Shown here piece after piece: positions 1 to 7,978 of a stretch of DNA of 64,000 nucleotides (the stretch's first letter is position 1; each line of letters begins with the position of its first letter). The notes under the pieces are model-generated. The model did not search any database. It had not been told where the DNA came from and was given only the letters and a program-made list of their open reading frames with translations. The position numbers and the translations under genes are program-made. The DNA is from Planctomycetota bacterium (GTDB taxonomy: Bacteria; Planctomycetota; UBA8742; UBA2392): positions 124,001 to 188,000 of the forward strand of contig JAHBXZ010000007.1 of NCBI GenBank assembly GCA_019636215.1, in the 5' to 3' direction.

Positions 1-420
1 CGGCAGTGCGAGGCCCACCTGCGCCGCGTTGCCAAGGTGCTGGCCGATTCCGGCGAGCTTTACCTGGCCTATGACCCCGACCGCGACATGCCCGCCCCGA
101 TTCCCGACGGCAACAGCGGGGCCGAGGCACCCGTCGCGTTTGCGGCCGTGATCCAGGAGACACTGGGCTGCCTGCTGGGCATTCGCCCGCACGCGCAGCG
201 CAATGAACTTGAGATCTGCCCGCACCTGGATGAAAAAGTCCGCGTCGAAGGCCTGCCCTTTGGACTGGGCACCCTGAACTTTGAGGTTTCCGCAAGACCG
301 GCCACGGGCCGCCGCACGATTGAACTGATGTGCGACCTGCCGATGCGCCTGCGTGTGCGGCAGGGCGACCAGTCACAGGTTCACGAACTGAACCCCGGCC
401 TGCACACCGTGCAGGCGTGA
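1..420 (+). CDS. C-terminal end of a probable glycosidase-type protein (5' truncated)
   Basis: The reading frame is open from the first base of the window and stops at TGA 418-420, so only the last 139 residues are present. The visible part ends in a beta-rich stretch (GLPFGLGTLNFEVS, then RLRVRQGD) that resembles the small C-terminal beta domain closing many six-hairpin (alpha/alpha barrel) glycosidases and glycogen-debranching-type enzymes. An earlier segment, LGIRPHAQRNELEICPHL, looks like the end of a helical barrel. No catalytic residues fall in this piece, so substrate and enzyme class cannot be assigned. The next gene converges on it from the other strand 9 bp downstream. Confidence 0.4.
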   Translation, partial: RQCEAHLRRVAKVLADSGELYLAYDPDRDMPAPIPDGNSGAEAPVAFAAVIQETLGCLLGIRPHAQRNELEICPHLDEKVRVEGLPFGLGTLNFEVSARPATGRRTIELMCDLPMRLRVRQGDQSQVHELNPGLHTVQA

Positions 421-429
421 ACGCGGGGC

Positions 430-996
430 CTACTTCAGCCGCTTGATGATGTGAAAGCCGTAGGGGCTGTTTTCGCCCGATTTTTCAATCACGCCGATTT
501 CGCCCACCTGAAGCCGCCAGGCCGCCATGGAGAACCACAGGGTCATCTCGTCGCGGTAGTACATCGGCTTTTCGGGGTCAAGTTTGGGGCGATCGGGCGG
601 GGGGATCTTCATGTCCTTGGGCCGCACCATGATGTAGACGCCGGGTTCGGTCTCGGACTGGATGTGGTCGTAGGTGTTCTCAAGCACGAGCAGGCGGAAG
701 TCATCGCCGCGCTGGGCACGGATCAGCAACTGCGCGGCCTTTTCTTCGGCCTCCAGATGAGACAGCGAGGGTTTGTCGACAAACGGCCCGCGATTGCGCA
801 CCGCAATCAGGCAATGCTGCACGGTGACTTCTTCAACGTCGATCTCAGGCCGGGCCAGCAGCGCCGCAGCCTGGCGGCGCAGATCCTCCGCCGCGGCCGA
901 TACGCCCATCACCGGCACGCTGGCCGGGGCGTTGCCGCTGGGGCCGCAGGCGCACAGCAGCAGCCCCAGGGCGATAATCGGCAACAGTCGGGTCAC
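430..996 (-). CDS. Parvulin-like (PpiC-type) lipoprotein
   Basis: A 188-residue predicted lipoprotein. It begins VTRLLPIIALGLLLCACG, a short hydrophobic signal followed by a lipobox cysteine (LLCAC). The C-terminal half carries the parvulin-type peptidyl-prolyl isomerase ending SPYGFHIIKRLK, and QHCLIAVRNRG corresponds to the first strand of that fold. The GTG start at 996 is chosen because it overlaps the TGA of the upstream gene in the four bases GTGA and because the signal peptide begins there; the frame is open further upstream, but that part has no signal. The likely role is a periplasmic or outer-membrane-facing folding factor. It forms a coupled pair with a second, cytoplasmic-looking parvulin. 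Confidence 0.72.
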   Translation of the reverse strand: MTRLLPIIALGLLLCACGPSGNAPASVPVMGVSAAAEDLRRQAAALLARPEIDVEEVTVQHCLIAVRNRGPFVDKPSLSHLEAEEKAAQLLIRAQRGDDFRLLVLENTYDHIQSETEPGVYIMVRPKDMKIPPPDRPKLDPEKPMYYRDEMTLWFSMAAWRLQVGEIGVIEKSGENSPYGFHIIKRLK

Positions 997-1403
997 TTGG
1001 TCCGCTTGATGATGTGAAAACCGTAGGGGCTCTTGCCGGGATGGTATGGTGCCACGCCGACTTCGTTGACATCCAGGCGCCAACCCACATCGCCGAATGC
1101 CGCCACCATGCCGCCGCGGGCGTAGATGTTCTTGCTGCGATCGCCGCTGCCCTTCATGGTCATGCCGTAGATGCCGGGGTGCGAATCGTTGGTGTGCTTC
1201 TTGACCAGGGCGTCGAAGTTGCCGCCCTTGAGGATTTCGTCCAGCAGCTTGCCGGTCAGCGCCTCGGCCTCGGCAAGGGTGCGGGTCACGCCGCCGATGC
1301 CGGCGTCCTTGTGCGCGACCAGCAGGTGCTGCACTTCAATCGTGTCTACTTTGCGTTCGGGGCGCTTTTCAAGTTCGGCAATGTGTGTGCGAAGGTCAGC
1401 CAC
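993..1403 (-). CDS. Small parvulin-type peptidyl-prolyl cis-trans isomerase
   Basis: A 136-residue protein that is almost entirely one parvulin (rotamase) domain. It opens with VQHLLVAHKDAG (the family's HILV motif), has the central lobe GGNFDALVKKHTND, and closes with SPYGFHIIKRTK. There is no signal peptide, so it is probably cytoplasmic, unlike its lipoprotein partner. GTG at 1403 is preceded by GGAG about 8 nt upstream. The stop overlaps the start of the lipoprotein gene by four bases, so the two are probably translated together. The shared C-terminal motif suggests a tandem duplication in which one copy gained an export signal. Confidence 0.75.
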   Translation of the reverse strand: MADLRTHIAELEKRPERKVDTIEVQHLLVAHKDAGIGGVTRTLAEAEALTGKLLDEILKGGNFDALVKKHTNDSHPGIYGMTMKGSGDRSKNIYARGGMVAAFGDVGWRLDVNEVGVAPYHPGKSPYGFHIIKRTK

Positions 1404-1476
1404 AGGATGCTCCGTTGGGTTGTCCGGACAGTTTCGAAAGGATTGTGCCGGCGCGCAAGCCCGGCAACGGACAGAT

Positions 1477-2691
1477 TCAGTCGTCGTCGCCCGGCAGCTC
1501 AGCGGAATCCTGCTTGGTGATTTCCTTCAGCACGATCGTCGCGTAGCAGCCCTTGGGCAGAGTGAACGCCAGCTTCAGGCTGCCCTCCAGGTACTCGCAG
1601 GCTGTATCGCGCAGGGCGAACCGGTAAGGCCTGCGGTCGCCCTTCTGGCCCAGGCCGCCGCCGATGTCGAAGCTGTCGAGGGTCAGCCCGGCTTCGGCCA
1701 GCACGGCTGCTTCCAGCTGCTGCGTGGGGCCTGAAGGCTGCTGCATCTTGAAGCCGAAGATCGGGCCGGTGGGGGAGATCTCAAGCGCGTCGGCGCGCGG
1801 TTGTTCGGCGGCCGGGTCGGTCACGGCGAAAAACGCGCCGTTGTCTTTCTGGCACAGGTCGCCCGGCCACACGCGGTCGTACTCATCAAAGCGCCGGTCC
1901 AGGCAGATGTTGAACAGCCGGCTTTGCAGCGCCGACAGGTAGAACTGCTTGTTCTTCTGCGGCAGGCGCTTTGCGGCTTTGTCACTGATGCCGTAATCCT
2001 GCACGGCCTTGAGGGCCGAGCGTTCCAGGTTCTGATTGTGCGGCCACAGTTCCAGGGCATTGGCCAGGTTGCCATCGGCCCAGGCCTGGCGTGCGGCACG
2101 TGTGGCGGCGTTGGGTTCGTGTTCCGGGTTGCCCAGCAGTGTGTTGAAGAAGGCCGGCCAGTCCGACCGCAACAGTGCCAGCCCCAGCGCGTCGTTAGTG
2201 CCCGAGCGCCCAAACCGCTGCTCATCGTACCAGTTCGGCACTCCGCGCCTGGCAAGCACATCCAGCGTGGCGCGGGCGTGGGCGACATCGCCCTGGGCCA
2301 CGTCGCGCAGCGTGATTTCAAACCGGTTGCCCCGCAGGTGCCCGCGCTTGAGCTTGTTGCCATGCCTCGTGGTGGCGACCACGCGCAGCTTGGGAAGCTC
2401 CAGCTTGGCAAAGCGGGCCGGGTCCACGTGCTCAAAACTGAACCACTGGCGCGTGATGCCGCGCGCGTCCTTCAGGCCCGCATAGCCGGCGTCGCGTTCC
2501 GGATAACCGATCTCGCGGCAGATCCGGCGCAACGCCTCAAACGTGGAAATTCCGGTTTTCTCGACCTGTACCATTACGTGCGTGCCCGTGCCCGCGAACT
2601 CATAAGCCGGGATTTCATCCACGCGGAAGTCTTCAAACACCGACTTGATCAGGCCGCGGCAGGGCGGCACGGCGACAGAGGCGTATCTCAT
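1477..2691 (-). CDS. truD: tRNA pseudouridine synthase D
   Basis: A 404-residue member of the TruD family, which isomerises uridine 13 in the D-arm of tRNA(Glu). The family's active-site motif appears as GLKDARGITRQWFS (about residue 85), and its Asp is the expected catalytic residue. NRFEITLRD and the block NWYDEQRFG are further TruD landmarks. ATG 2691 is chosen because family similarity starts shortly after it (VPPCRGLIKSVFEDFRVDEI); the frame is open upstream but the extension lies in a repeat-like stretch. The length is slightly greater than E. coli TruD (349). It is divergent from the LysM gene. Confidence 0.93.
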   Translation of the reverse strand: MRYASVAVPPCRGLIKSVFEDFRVDEIPAYEFAGTGTHVMVQVEKTGISTFEALRRICREIGYPERDAGYAGLKDARGITRQWFSFEHVDPARFAKLELPKLRVVATTRHGNKLKRGHLRGNRFEITLRDVAQGDVAHARATLDVLARRGVPNWYDEQRFGRSGTNDALGLALLRSDWPAFFNTLLGNPEHEPNAATRAARQAWADGNLANALELWPHNQNLERSALKAVQDYGISDKAAKRLPQKNKQFYLSALQSRLFNICLDRRFDEYDRVWPGDLCQKDNGAFFAVTDPAAEQPRADALEISPTGPIFGFKMQQPSGPTQQLEAAVLAEAGLTLDSFDIGGGLGQKGDRRPYRFALRDTACEYLEGSLKLAFTLPKGCYATIVLKEITKQDSAELPGDDD

Positions 2692-2719
2692 GCAACGCTT
2701 GTACCAGCCCGACCGCCGG

Positions 2720-2738
2720 GCGTAAGCAAGAGCCATTG
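2720..2738 (-). repeat. Copy of a dispersed repeat (CAATGGCTCTTGCTTACGC)
   Basis: On the minus strand this 19-mer matches 17 of 19 bases of the sequence at 55085-55103 between fabH and fabD. Both lie in gene-free DNA just upstream of a start codon, which suggests a dispersed non-coding repeat rather than chance. Confidence 0.4.
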
Positions 2739-2811
2739 GGCTCAAGCCAGCACACCGATTGTGCCGACAACACGGATAGCCGCGATTGCCCCCGCGGCCG
2801 GAGAACAAGCC

Positions 2812-3264
2812 ATGGACCGCGGAGTCAAGATCGCCATCTTCGTCGCCAGCATTGTCAGCCTTGGCCTGGGCCTGGTTTGGGACCAGGTCTTGAGCCAGGC
2901 CCGCGTGGTCGTTGAAAAACCGGCCGAGAACCCGATGGGCCCGGAACTGATCAACGCCAACGTCGGTGCCCCGACCATCCCGCGACTGGAGCTCGCCCGC
3001 AAGGTGGACGCAGCCGTAGAGGCCGTTCCGCCCGAACTCGGCGGCCCCGCGGCCCCGGCCCCCGGCCCTGACAAACCGCCCGCCCCGGCTGCGGAGGCTG
3101 TGACGGAGTACGAAGTGCAGGCCGGTGATTCGTGGTGGAAAATCGCCAACCGGGTGTTCCAGGATCGCGGGCTTTCCAGCAAGGACTTTGAGGACGCCAA
3201 CCCCGGCGTGAAGCTGGTGGCGGGCAAGAAGATCAAGGTTCCGCCAGCCAGGAAAGCGAAGTAG
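2812..3264 (+). CDS. Membrane-anchored LysM-domain protein
   Basis: A 150-residue protein. Residues 1-25 form one hydrophobic anchor or uncleaved signal (VKIAIFVASIVSLGLGLVW). A Pro/Ala-rich linker follows (about 65-95), then a single C-terminal LysM domain (about 98-147) running from YEVQAGDSWWKIANRVF to GKKIKVPPA. LysM binds the glycan of peptidoglycan, so it probably sits in the inner membrane facing the wall. ATG 2812 has GGAGA about 8 nt upstream; the longer open frame to the left lies over truD and is a shadow. It ends directly against the convergent kinase-like gene, one base apart. Confidence 0.85.
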   Translation: MDRGVKIAIFVASIVSLGLGLVWDQVLSQARVVVEKPAENPMGPELINANVGAPTIPRLELARKVDAAVEAVPPELGGPAAPAPGPDKPPAPAAEAVTEYEVQAGDSWWKIANRVFQDRGLSSKDFEDANPGVKLVAGKKIKVPPARKAK

Positions 3265-4152
3265 TCAGCGCGGGTCAATCAGTGTCAGGGCGCCGGGCAG
3301 GGTCTCGCAACGTACCGGAAGCTCCCCGGCGAAATCACCATCCACCTGCACCGGCACCGGCCGGTCGCTGTGCGGCGCGTCCATCTGCACCGTCCTGGCT
3401 TCTGCAAACCTGGCGGCCGGGGCGGCGCGCAACGCGCGCAGAAACGCAAACACCAGCATCTTCAGCAGGGCCGGGGGCGTCACGGGCTCATGCACCGTCA
3501 GAACCTCGAACAGGCCGTCGTCTGGCCGGGCGCGCGAAGTCAGCTCAATCGGCCCGCCATAGCAGGGCGTGATGGCGCAAAGTGCGAAGTTGGCGCTGCG
3601 CACGTCGTCGCCGCAGCGCACGCGGATGCCGCGAAAATCGCTGTTCATCACGGCTCGCCACATGATCGGCACGTAGCTGCTCATGCGGATCGCCTTGGTG
3701 CGGGACTTCAGGGCCCTGGTGCATTCACCGTCAAACCCCGCGCCGACAAAACAGGTAAACAGGCGGCCGTTGTCCATGCGGCCGAGGTCGCGGCGCAACA
3801 AGCGCCAGCGACCCAACGCGCGGGCCACGTGGGCCGGGTCGCGCCGTGCGCCGACTTCTTTGGCAAGCACGTTGGCCGTACCCAGCGGCACGATGCCCAG
3901 CGGCAGGTTGTCGGGGCCCAGGCCGTTGATCAGTTCATTCAGCGTGCCGTCGCCGCCAAAGCCCAGCACGCCGTCGTAGCCCCGGACGCGGGCGCCGGCG
4001 GCCATTTCGCGGCCGTGGCCTGCGCGCTCTGTGAACTGCACGTCCACGCTGACGCCGGCGCCCAACGCCATGGCCGCGATTTTCGGCGCGAGCTTCTGCG
4101 CCCGGCCGCGGCCGGAAATGGGGTTGGCGATCGCAAGCACACGTTTGGTCAC
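3265..4152 (-). CDS. Diacylglycerol/lipid kinase family protein (YegS/DagK-like)
   Basis: A 295-residue lipid kinase of the DAGK catalytic superfamily. It starts VTKRVLAIANPISGRG, the nucleotide-side NPxSG motif. The key glycine-rich motif is GFGGDGTLNELINGL (about residue 60), followed by LGIVPLGTANVLAKE. The C-terminal beta-sandwich includes PDDGLFEVLTVH. The family phosphorylates diacylglycerol or related lipids. The lipid substrate is not readable from sequence; sphingolipid or phosphatidylglycerol turnover are alternatives. GTG 4152 is chosen because it overlaps the upstream TGA as GTGA and because similarity begins there. Confidence 0.85.
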   Translation of the reverse strand: MTKRVLAIANPISGRGRAQKLAPKIAAMALGAGVSVDVQFTERAGHGREMAAGARVRGYDGVLGFGGDGTLNELINGLGPDNLPLGIVPLGTANVLAKEVGARRDPAHVARALGRWRLLRRDLGRMDNGRLFTCFVGAGFDGECTRALKSRTKAIRMSSYVPIMWRAVMNSDFRGIRVRCGDDVRSANFALCAITPCYGGPIELTSRARPDDGLFEVLTVHEPVTPPALLKMLVFAFLRALRAAPAARFAEARTVQMDAPHSDRPVPVQVDGDFAGELPVRCETLPGALTLIDPR

Positions 4153-5021
4153 GTAAGGTTTGCGGGGTTGTGCAGCACGTCGTGGTATGCGTTGGCTATG
4201 CGCAAAGTCAGGCGGCCCGGCGTCAGCTTGACGCGGTGATTGCCGATGCGGGCCACGGGCATCACGTCGCGGGTTGTGCTGGTGATGAACACTTCGTCGG
4301 CGGCGTACAGGTCGTCGGGTGTCAGGGCGCATTCCTGCACGGGCAGCTTCAGGTCGCGGCAGACACCAAGGATGAAGCCGCGCGTCACACCTTCCAGCAG
4401 TCCCTGGTCCAGCCCGGGTGTCTTCACCTCGCCGCCCTTGACCAGAAAGATGTTGCTGGTGGTGCATTCGGTCAGGAAGCCCTGGGCGTTGATCATCAGT
4501 GCCTCTGCCGCGTTTTCGCGGCGTGCCTCCATCAGTGCCAGCACGTTGTTCAGGTAGTTGCCCGATTTCACGGCCGGGTCGGTGGCCTGCTTGAGGTTGC
4601 GGCGGATGCCCGCCAGCACAATCTTGCAGCCGTGCGCGTAGTGTTCGTCGGCCCAGGTGGGCAGGGCCTTGGCAATGCCGATCACGTTGGGCTTGGGGCA
4701 GCTTTCGGGGTGCAGGTCCAGCAGCCCCACACCACGCGTCACAATGACCCGCAGATAGCTTTCTGTGCGCGGCTTTTTCTTGTGCATGGCGCGCATGTGG
4801 CGTTCAAACCAGGCGGCACTGTGCGGCAGTTTCAGGCCGATCGCGCCGGCGCTGGCCTGCAGCCGGCGCAGGTGCGGGCCTGCGGCAAACAGGCGGCCGT
4901 TTACGGTGCGCACGACTTCATAGACCGAATCACCAAACAGAAAGCCATGGTCGAACACCGAAACCTGGGCTTTGGCGGCCGTGGTGAAACGACCGTTGAT
5001 GGAAACGACGTAGCCTTTCAT
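4149..5021 (-). CDS. Class IV PLP-dependent aminotransferase (IlvE/Dat/PabC family)
   Basis: A 290-residue fold-type IV aminotransferase. FDHGFLFGDSVYEVVRT near the N-terminus, VKSGNYLNNVLALMEA with the probable PLP Lys (K of VKSGNYL), and LTECTTSNIFLVKGG are the family's landmarks; VFITSTTRDVMPV closes the active site. It could be a branched-chain or D-alanine aminotransferase, or 4-amino-4-deoxychorismate lyase. Sequence alone does not separate these, and the shikimate fusion in the same block is compatible with the lyase role. ATG 5021 overlaps the prepilin peptidase stop as ATGA. Confidence 0.85.
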   Translation of the reverse strand: MKGYVVSINGRFTTAAKAQVSVFDHGFLFGDSVYEVVRTVNGRLFAAGPHLRRLQASAGAIGLKLPHSAAWFERHMRAMHKKKPRTESYLRVIVTRGVGLLDLHPESCPKPNVIGIAKALPTWADEHYAHGCKIVLAGIRRNLKQATDPAVKSGNYLNNVLALMEARRENAAEALMINAQGFLTECTTSNIFLVKGGEVKTPGLDQGLLEGVTRGFILGVCRDLKLPVQECALTPDDLYAADEVFITSTTRDVMPVARIGNHRVKLTPGRLTLRIANAYHDVLHNPANLT

Positions 5022-5974
5022 CCGGCCATCCTTTGCAGCATTGAAAAGTACCACGCCAGGCCGCGCTCGAACTCGGGCGCCAGGAACATCGCCGCCAGGG
5101 CGCCAATGGCCAGAAACGGGCCAAAGGGTACGCCCAGCGCCCCGCGCGTGACGCGCGCGATGACGCCCACGCCCGCGCCCAGCGCAATCGCGATAAAGAA
5201 CCCGGCAATCATCTTGGGCCAGCCCAGCATTACGCCCAGCAGCAGCATGATCTTGACGTCGGCCCAGCCCATGGAATCGCCGCCGATGCGCTCGGCCTGG
5301 CGGCGGAACAGCAGGTTGCCCAGCTTGCCCGCGCCCAGCAGAAACAGCATGGCGCCCAGGCCCGTCAGCATCGCGCTTCCCATGCTGTTCAGCCAGCGGG
5401 GAAGAAAATCCAGCACCAGCGGGTCGTATAGGGCCGTGTTGATGCCCCATTCATAGGTGGCAGCGTTGGCCGACAACGGCACGAACAGCAGCAGCGGCAC
5501 AAACGTCAGGCCGTCGGGAATGTACTGCAGATCAAGGTCAATCAGCGCCCAGGGCACCAGTACCGAGATCATCAGCAGCAGGTGCGCCAGCGTCACCCAG
5601 GCGGGCCAAAGGGTGATCGCGCCGCTGTCGGCAAACAGTACACGCCAGGCCGCGCAGGCAAACAGGATGGCAACCAGCAGTTCAACCAGCGGGTAACGCA
5701 TGCCGTACTTCACGCCGCAGTAACGGCACTTGCCGCGCAGCATCAGCCAGCCCACCACGGGCAGGTTGTCGCGCACGGAAAGCTGCGTCTTGCACGAAGG
5801 GCAGAAGCTGCGGCGTGGGTTGTTGATGGAAAGGCAACTGCGCGGCAGGCGGTAGACCACCACATTAAGAAAGCTGCCCACGAAACTGCCCAGCATGGCA
5901 AAGAACGCAATCCAGAACGCCGGCGGCAGCGTGGTCGCCATCTCTAGCAGCAGCCCTTGGTCGGCGTTAGCCAT
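5018..5974 (-). CDS. Prepilin peptidase (A24 family, PilD/GspO-like)
   Basis: A 318-residue multi-pass membrane aspartyl protease that cleaves and N-methylates type IV pilin or pseudopilin leaders. After the first membrane segment ([14 protein letters not shown]) comes the cytoplasmic zinc loop with two CxxC pairs (FCPSCKTQ and [10 protein letters not shown]). The first catalytic Asp is in DLDLQYIPD and the second in [12 protein letters not shown], where the usual GxGD is changed to GWAD. ATG 5974 overlaps the preceding stop in the 8 bases ATGGCTAA; ATG 5941 is an alternative start. No pilin genes lie nearby. Confidence 0.88.
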   Translation of the reverse strand: MANADQGLLLEMATTLPPAFWIAFFAMLGSFVGSFLNVVVYRLPRSCLSINNPRRSFCPSCKTQLSVRDNLPVVGWLMLRGKCRYCGVKYGMRYPLVELLVAILFACAAWRVLFADSGAITLWPAWVTLAHLLLMISVLVPWALIDLDLQYIPDGLTFVPLLLFVPLSANAATYEWGINTALYDPLVLDFLPRWLNSMGSAMLTGLGAMLFLLGAGKLGNLLFRRQAERIGGDSMGWADVKIMLLLGVMLGWPKMIAGFFIAIALGAGVGVIARVTRGALGVPFGPFLAIGALAAMFLAPEFERGLAWYFSMLQRMAG

Positions 5975-7880
5975 CGGGATTGAACTGTGCCAGCCGCTGG
6001 GCGATTTCGCCAGCCAACATCTCGGGTGGCCGGTCAGCCCGGATGGTGATGTGGGCCGCGAGTTCATACAAGGGCCGCCGCCGCGCCAATACTTCCTGCA
6101 CTTCTTCGGCCACGGGTTTGCCCGTCAGACTGGGACGGCTTGCGTCACCGGAAAGGCGCTCCAGAAGCACGTGCACGGGCGCATCCAGGTACACAACCAC
6201 GCCGGTGTCGCGCATCAGCTCGATGTTGTCAGCGCGCTCCACGATGCCTCCGCCGGTGGCCAGTACGGCGTCGGGGCTGCCCGCCTCGATCCGGGCAGCT
6301 TCGGCCTCGATGCGCCGGAACTCGGGTTCGCCGTCGCGCGTGAAGATCTCGCCGATGGAAGTGCGGGCGGTGGCCTCAATCTGTTTGTCTAGATCGCGCG
6401 CCTGACGCCCAATCTTCGCTGCAAGCATCGGCGCAAGCGTAGACTTGCCGCTGGCCCGGTAGCCAACCAGCCATACGTGGCTGCGCACCCGCGGGGGCTG
6501 CGCGGCCGAAACCACCATTGTGTAACCGAACAACACCGCCTGCATTGCCGCCTGGCGTTGCAGCATTCCCAGGCCGTTGGCGCAGCGCAGCCCGGCCTTG
6601 CGGGCCATCGCAAGCAGGGGCGTTTCGGGCGGCGCGTAGACAAGATCATAGACCACCGCGTCAAGCGCAAGGTGCGGTGCAAGCTCGACCCATGGCAGGG
6701 CGATGGCGGCTGTCTGCTCGCCGGCCATGCCGCAGGGAGTGGTGTTGATCAGCAGGTCATAGCGGCCGTCGGCCGCGTGAACAGCGCGGGCGCCAAGCGG
6801 CACCAGCGCGGCGGCCTGGCCCCGGCGTCGCGCCCAAACGTCCACCCGCACGCCCGCCGTGGCAAGCGCATGCACCACCGCCCGTGCAGAGCCGCCCGCC
6901 CCCAGGACCAGCGCGCGACGGCCCATCAAGGTGCGCCCGTAGGTCGCGCGCAGGTCGTCCAGAAATGCCGGGGCGTCGGTGTTGCGCGCCTGGGGCTGCG
7001 GCCCAAGCAGCAGCGTGTTGGCCGCGCCAACGATACGGGTAATCGAGTCGGGCGAGGCCCACTGGGCGGCGTCTTCCTTGAAGGGCAGGGTTACGCTGGC
7101 ACCAGCCAGCGGCAGACCGCAGGCGAACTCCGCAAAATCCGCAAAGTTGTGCGCCGGCAGGGGCAGGTACACGGCGTCAATCCCGGCGGCCTGCATGGCG
7201 CGATTGTGCAGCTCGGGGCTTCGGCTGTGCGCAACATGCTGCCCGGTTACCCCAAATACACGTGTGTTTGTTGTGATAGACGCTGCGCGATAAAGCTCGG
7301 CCAATTGCTTCACCGAAGGCATGCCCGGTGCCAGGGCCTCGCCGTCCAGAGAGCCATAGGTAAGGCGCGAGCCCCAGGCTGGCCCAAGCACCCGCGAAGC
7401 CACGCCGAGTTCGCCCATGCAGAAAGCGGCAACGTCGGTTTGACCTTTAAGCAAGTCGCGAACGGCAAGATTGTGGGCCAGGCTCCCGGCCGTGACGGCC
7501 AGCTTGAACAGCGCGCCAGCCTCGGCACGCAGCCGTGACAGCAAGGTGGCCATATCAGCTTTGCCCGTGAAATCATGCAGGCTGCGCAGGGTTTTGGCGG
7601 CTGGCACGGCGCATCGAACGCCGAGTTCCACGTCAACCAGGTCGGCCCATGTTGCGGCGTGCTCCAGCAGTCGCAGGCGATCGGGCTCGGTACCCTGCCA
7701 GCGACCGCCATCGCGAATCAGGCGGCAGGTGGCAATCACCAGTCGCGGGCGAAGTGCCTGCGCCAGTTGAGCTGCCCCGGCTATGTCCGTGGAAAGGTCC
7801 AGCCGCACTTCAATCGCGCCGATGCCGGAAGGCAGCACGGCTGCCCGAAGTTGCTCGACGCTGCCGACGGCCACGATCAT
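5967..7880 (-). CDS. aroD/aroE/aroK: Trifunctional shikimate enzyme: AroD-AroE-AroK fusion
   Basis: A 637-residue protein with three consecutive shikimate-pathway domains. Residues 1-205 are type I 3-dehydroquinate dehydratase, with His in LHDFTG (about 102) and Schiff-base Lys in [10 protein letters not shown] (about 126). Residues 208-455 are shikimate dehydrogenase, with [16 protein letters not shown] (the usual Asn of NVTxPxK is Ser), NTDAP, the Rossmann loop GAGGSARAV and [10 protein letters not shown]. Residues 468-637 are shikimate kinase, with P-loop GYRASGKST (about 473-481), RDLDK, RRIE and ATGGGIV. No internal stop or restart separates them. The fusion would take dehydroquinate to shikimate 3-phosphate. 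AroD-AroE fusions are known; the order D-E-K differs from fungal AROM (K-D-E). Confidence 0.92.
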   Translation of the reverse strand: MIVAVGSVEQLRAAVLPSGIGAIEVRLDLSTDIAGAAQLAQALRPRLVIATCRLIRDGGRWQGTEPDRLRLLEHAATWADLVDVELGVRCAVPAAKTLRSLHDFTGKADMATLLSRLRAEAGALFKLAVTAGSLAHNLAVRDLLKGQTDVAAFCMGELGVASRVLGPAWGSRLTYGSLDGEALAPGMPSVKQLAELYRAASITTNTRVFGVTGQHVAHSRSPELHNRAMQAAGIDAVYLPLPAHNFADFAEFACGLPLAGASVTLPFKEDAAQWASPDSITRIVGAANTLLLGPQPQARNTDAPAFLDDLRATYGRTLMGRRALVLGAGGSARAVVHALATAGVRVDVWARRRGQAAALVPLGARAVHAADGRYDLLINTTPCGMAGEQTAAIALPWVELAPHLALDAVVYDLVYAPPETPLLAMARKAGLRCANGLGMLQRQAAMQAVLFGYTMVVSAAQPPRVRSHVWLVGYRASGKSTLAPMLAAKIGRQARDLDKQIEATARTSIGEIFTRDGEPEFRRIEAEAARIEAGSPDAVLATGGGIVERADNIELMRDTGVVVYLDAPVHVLLERLSGDASRPSLTGKPVAEEVQEVLARRRPLYELAAHITIRADRPPEMLAGEIAQRLAQFNPDG

Positions 7881-7930
7881 GGTGCGAGTATCGCAGGAAG
7901 TACTGCCCCGTCAAAGCCGGGTTGCATGCA

Positions 7931-7955
7931 AAAGCCCGCCGGTGTCGTGGCGGGC
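7931..7955 (-). terminator. Rho-independent terminator of dnaA
   Basis: On the minus strand GCCCGCC, an 8-nt loop and GGCGGGC are followed by TTTT. It lies 24 bp past the dnaA stop. Confidence 0.75.
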
Positions 7956-7978
7956 GTTGAAGTTGGGTCGAAACCTTG

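Noticed and set aside
1801-2811. A long plus-strand open frame running into the LysM gene
   Set aside because: It lies over truD on the other strand. Family features and a ribosome site begin only at 2812.
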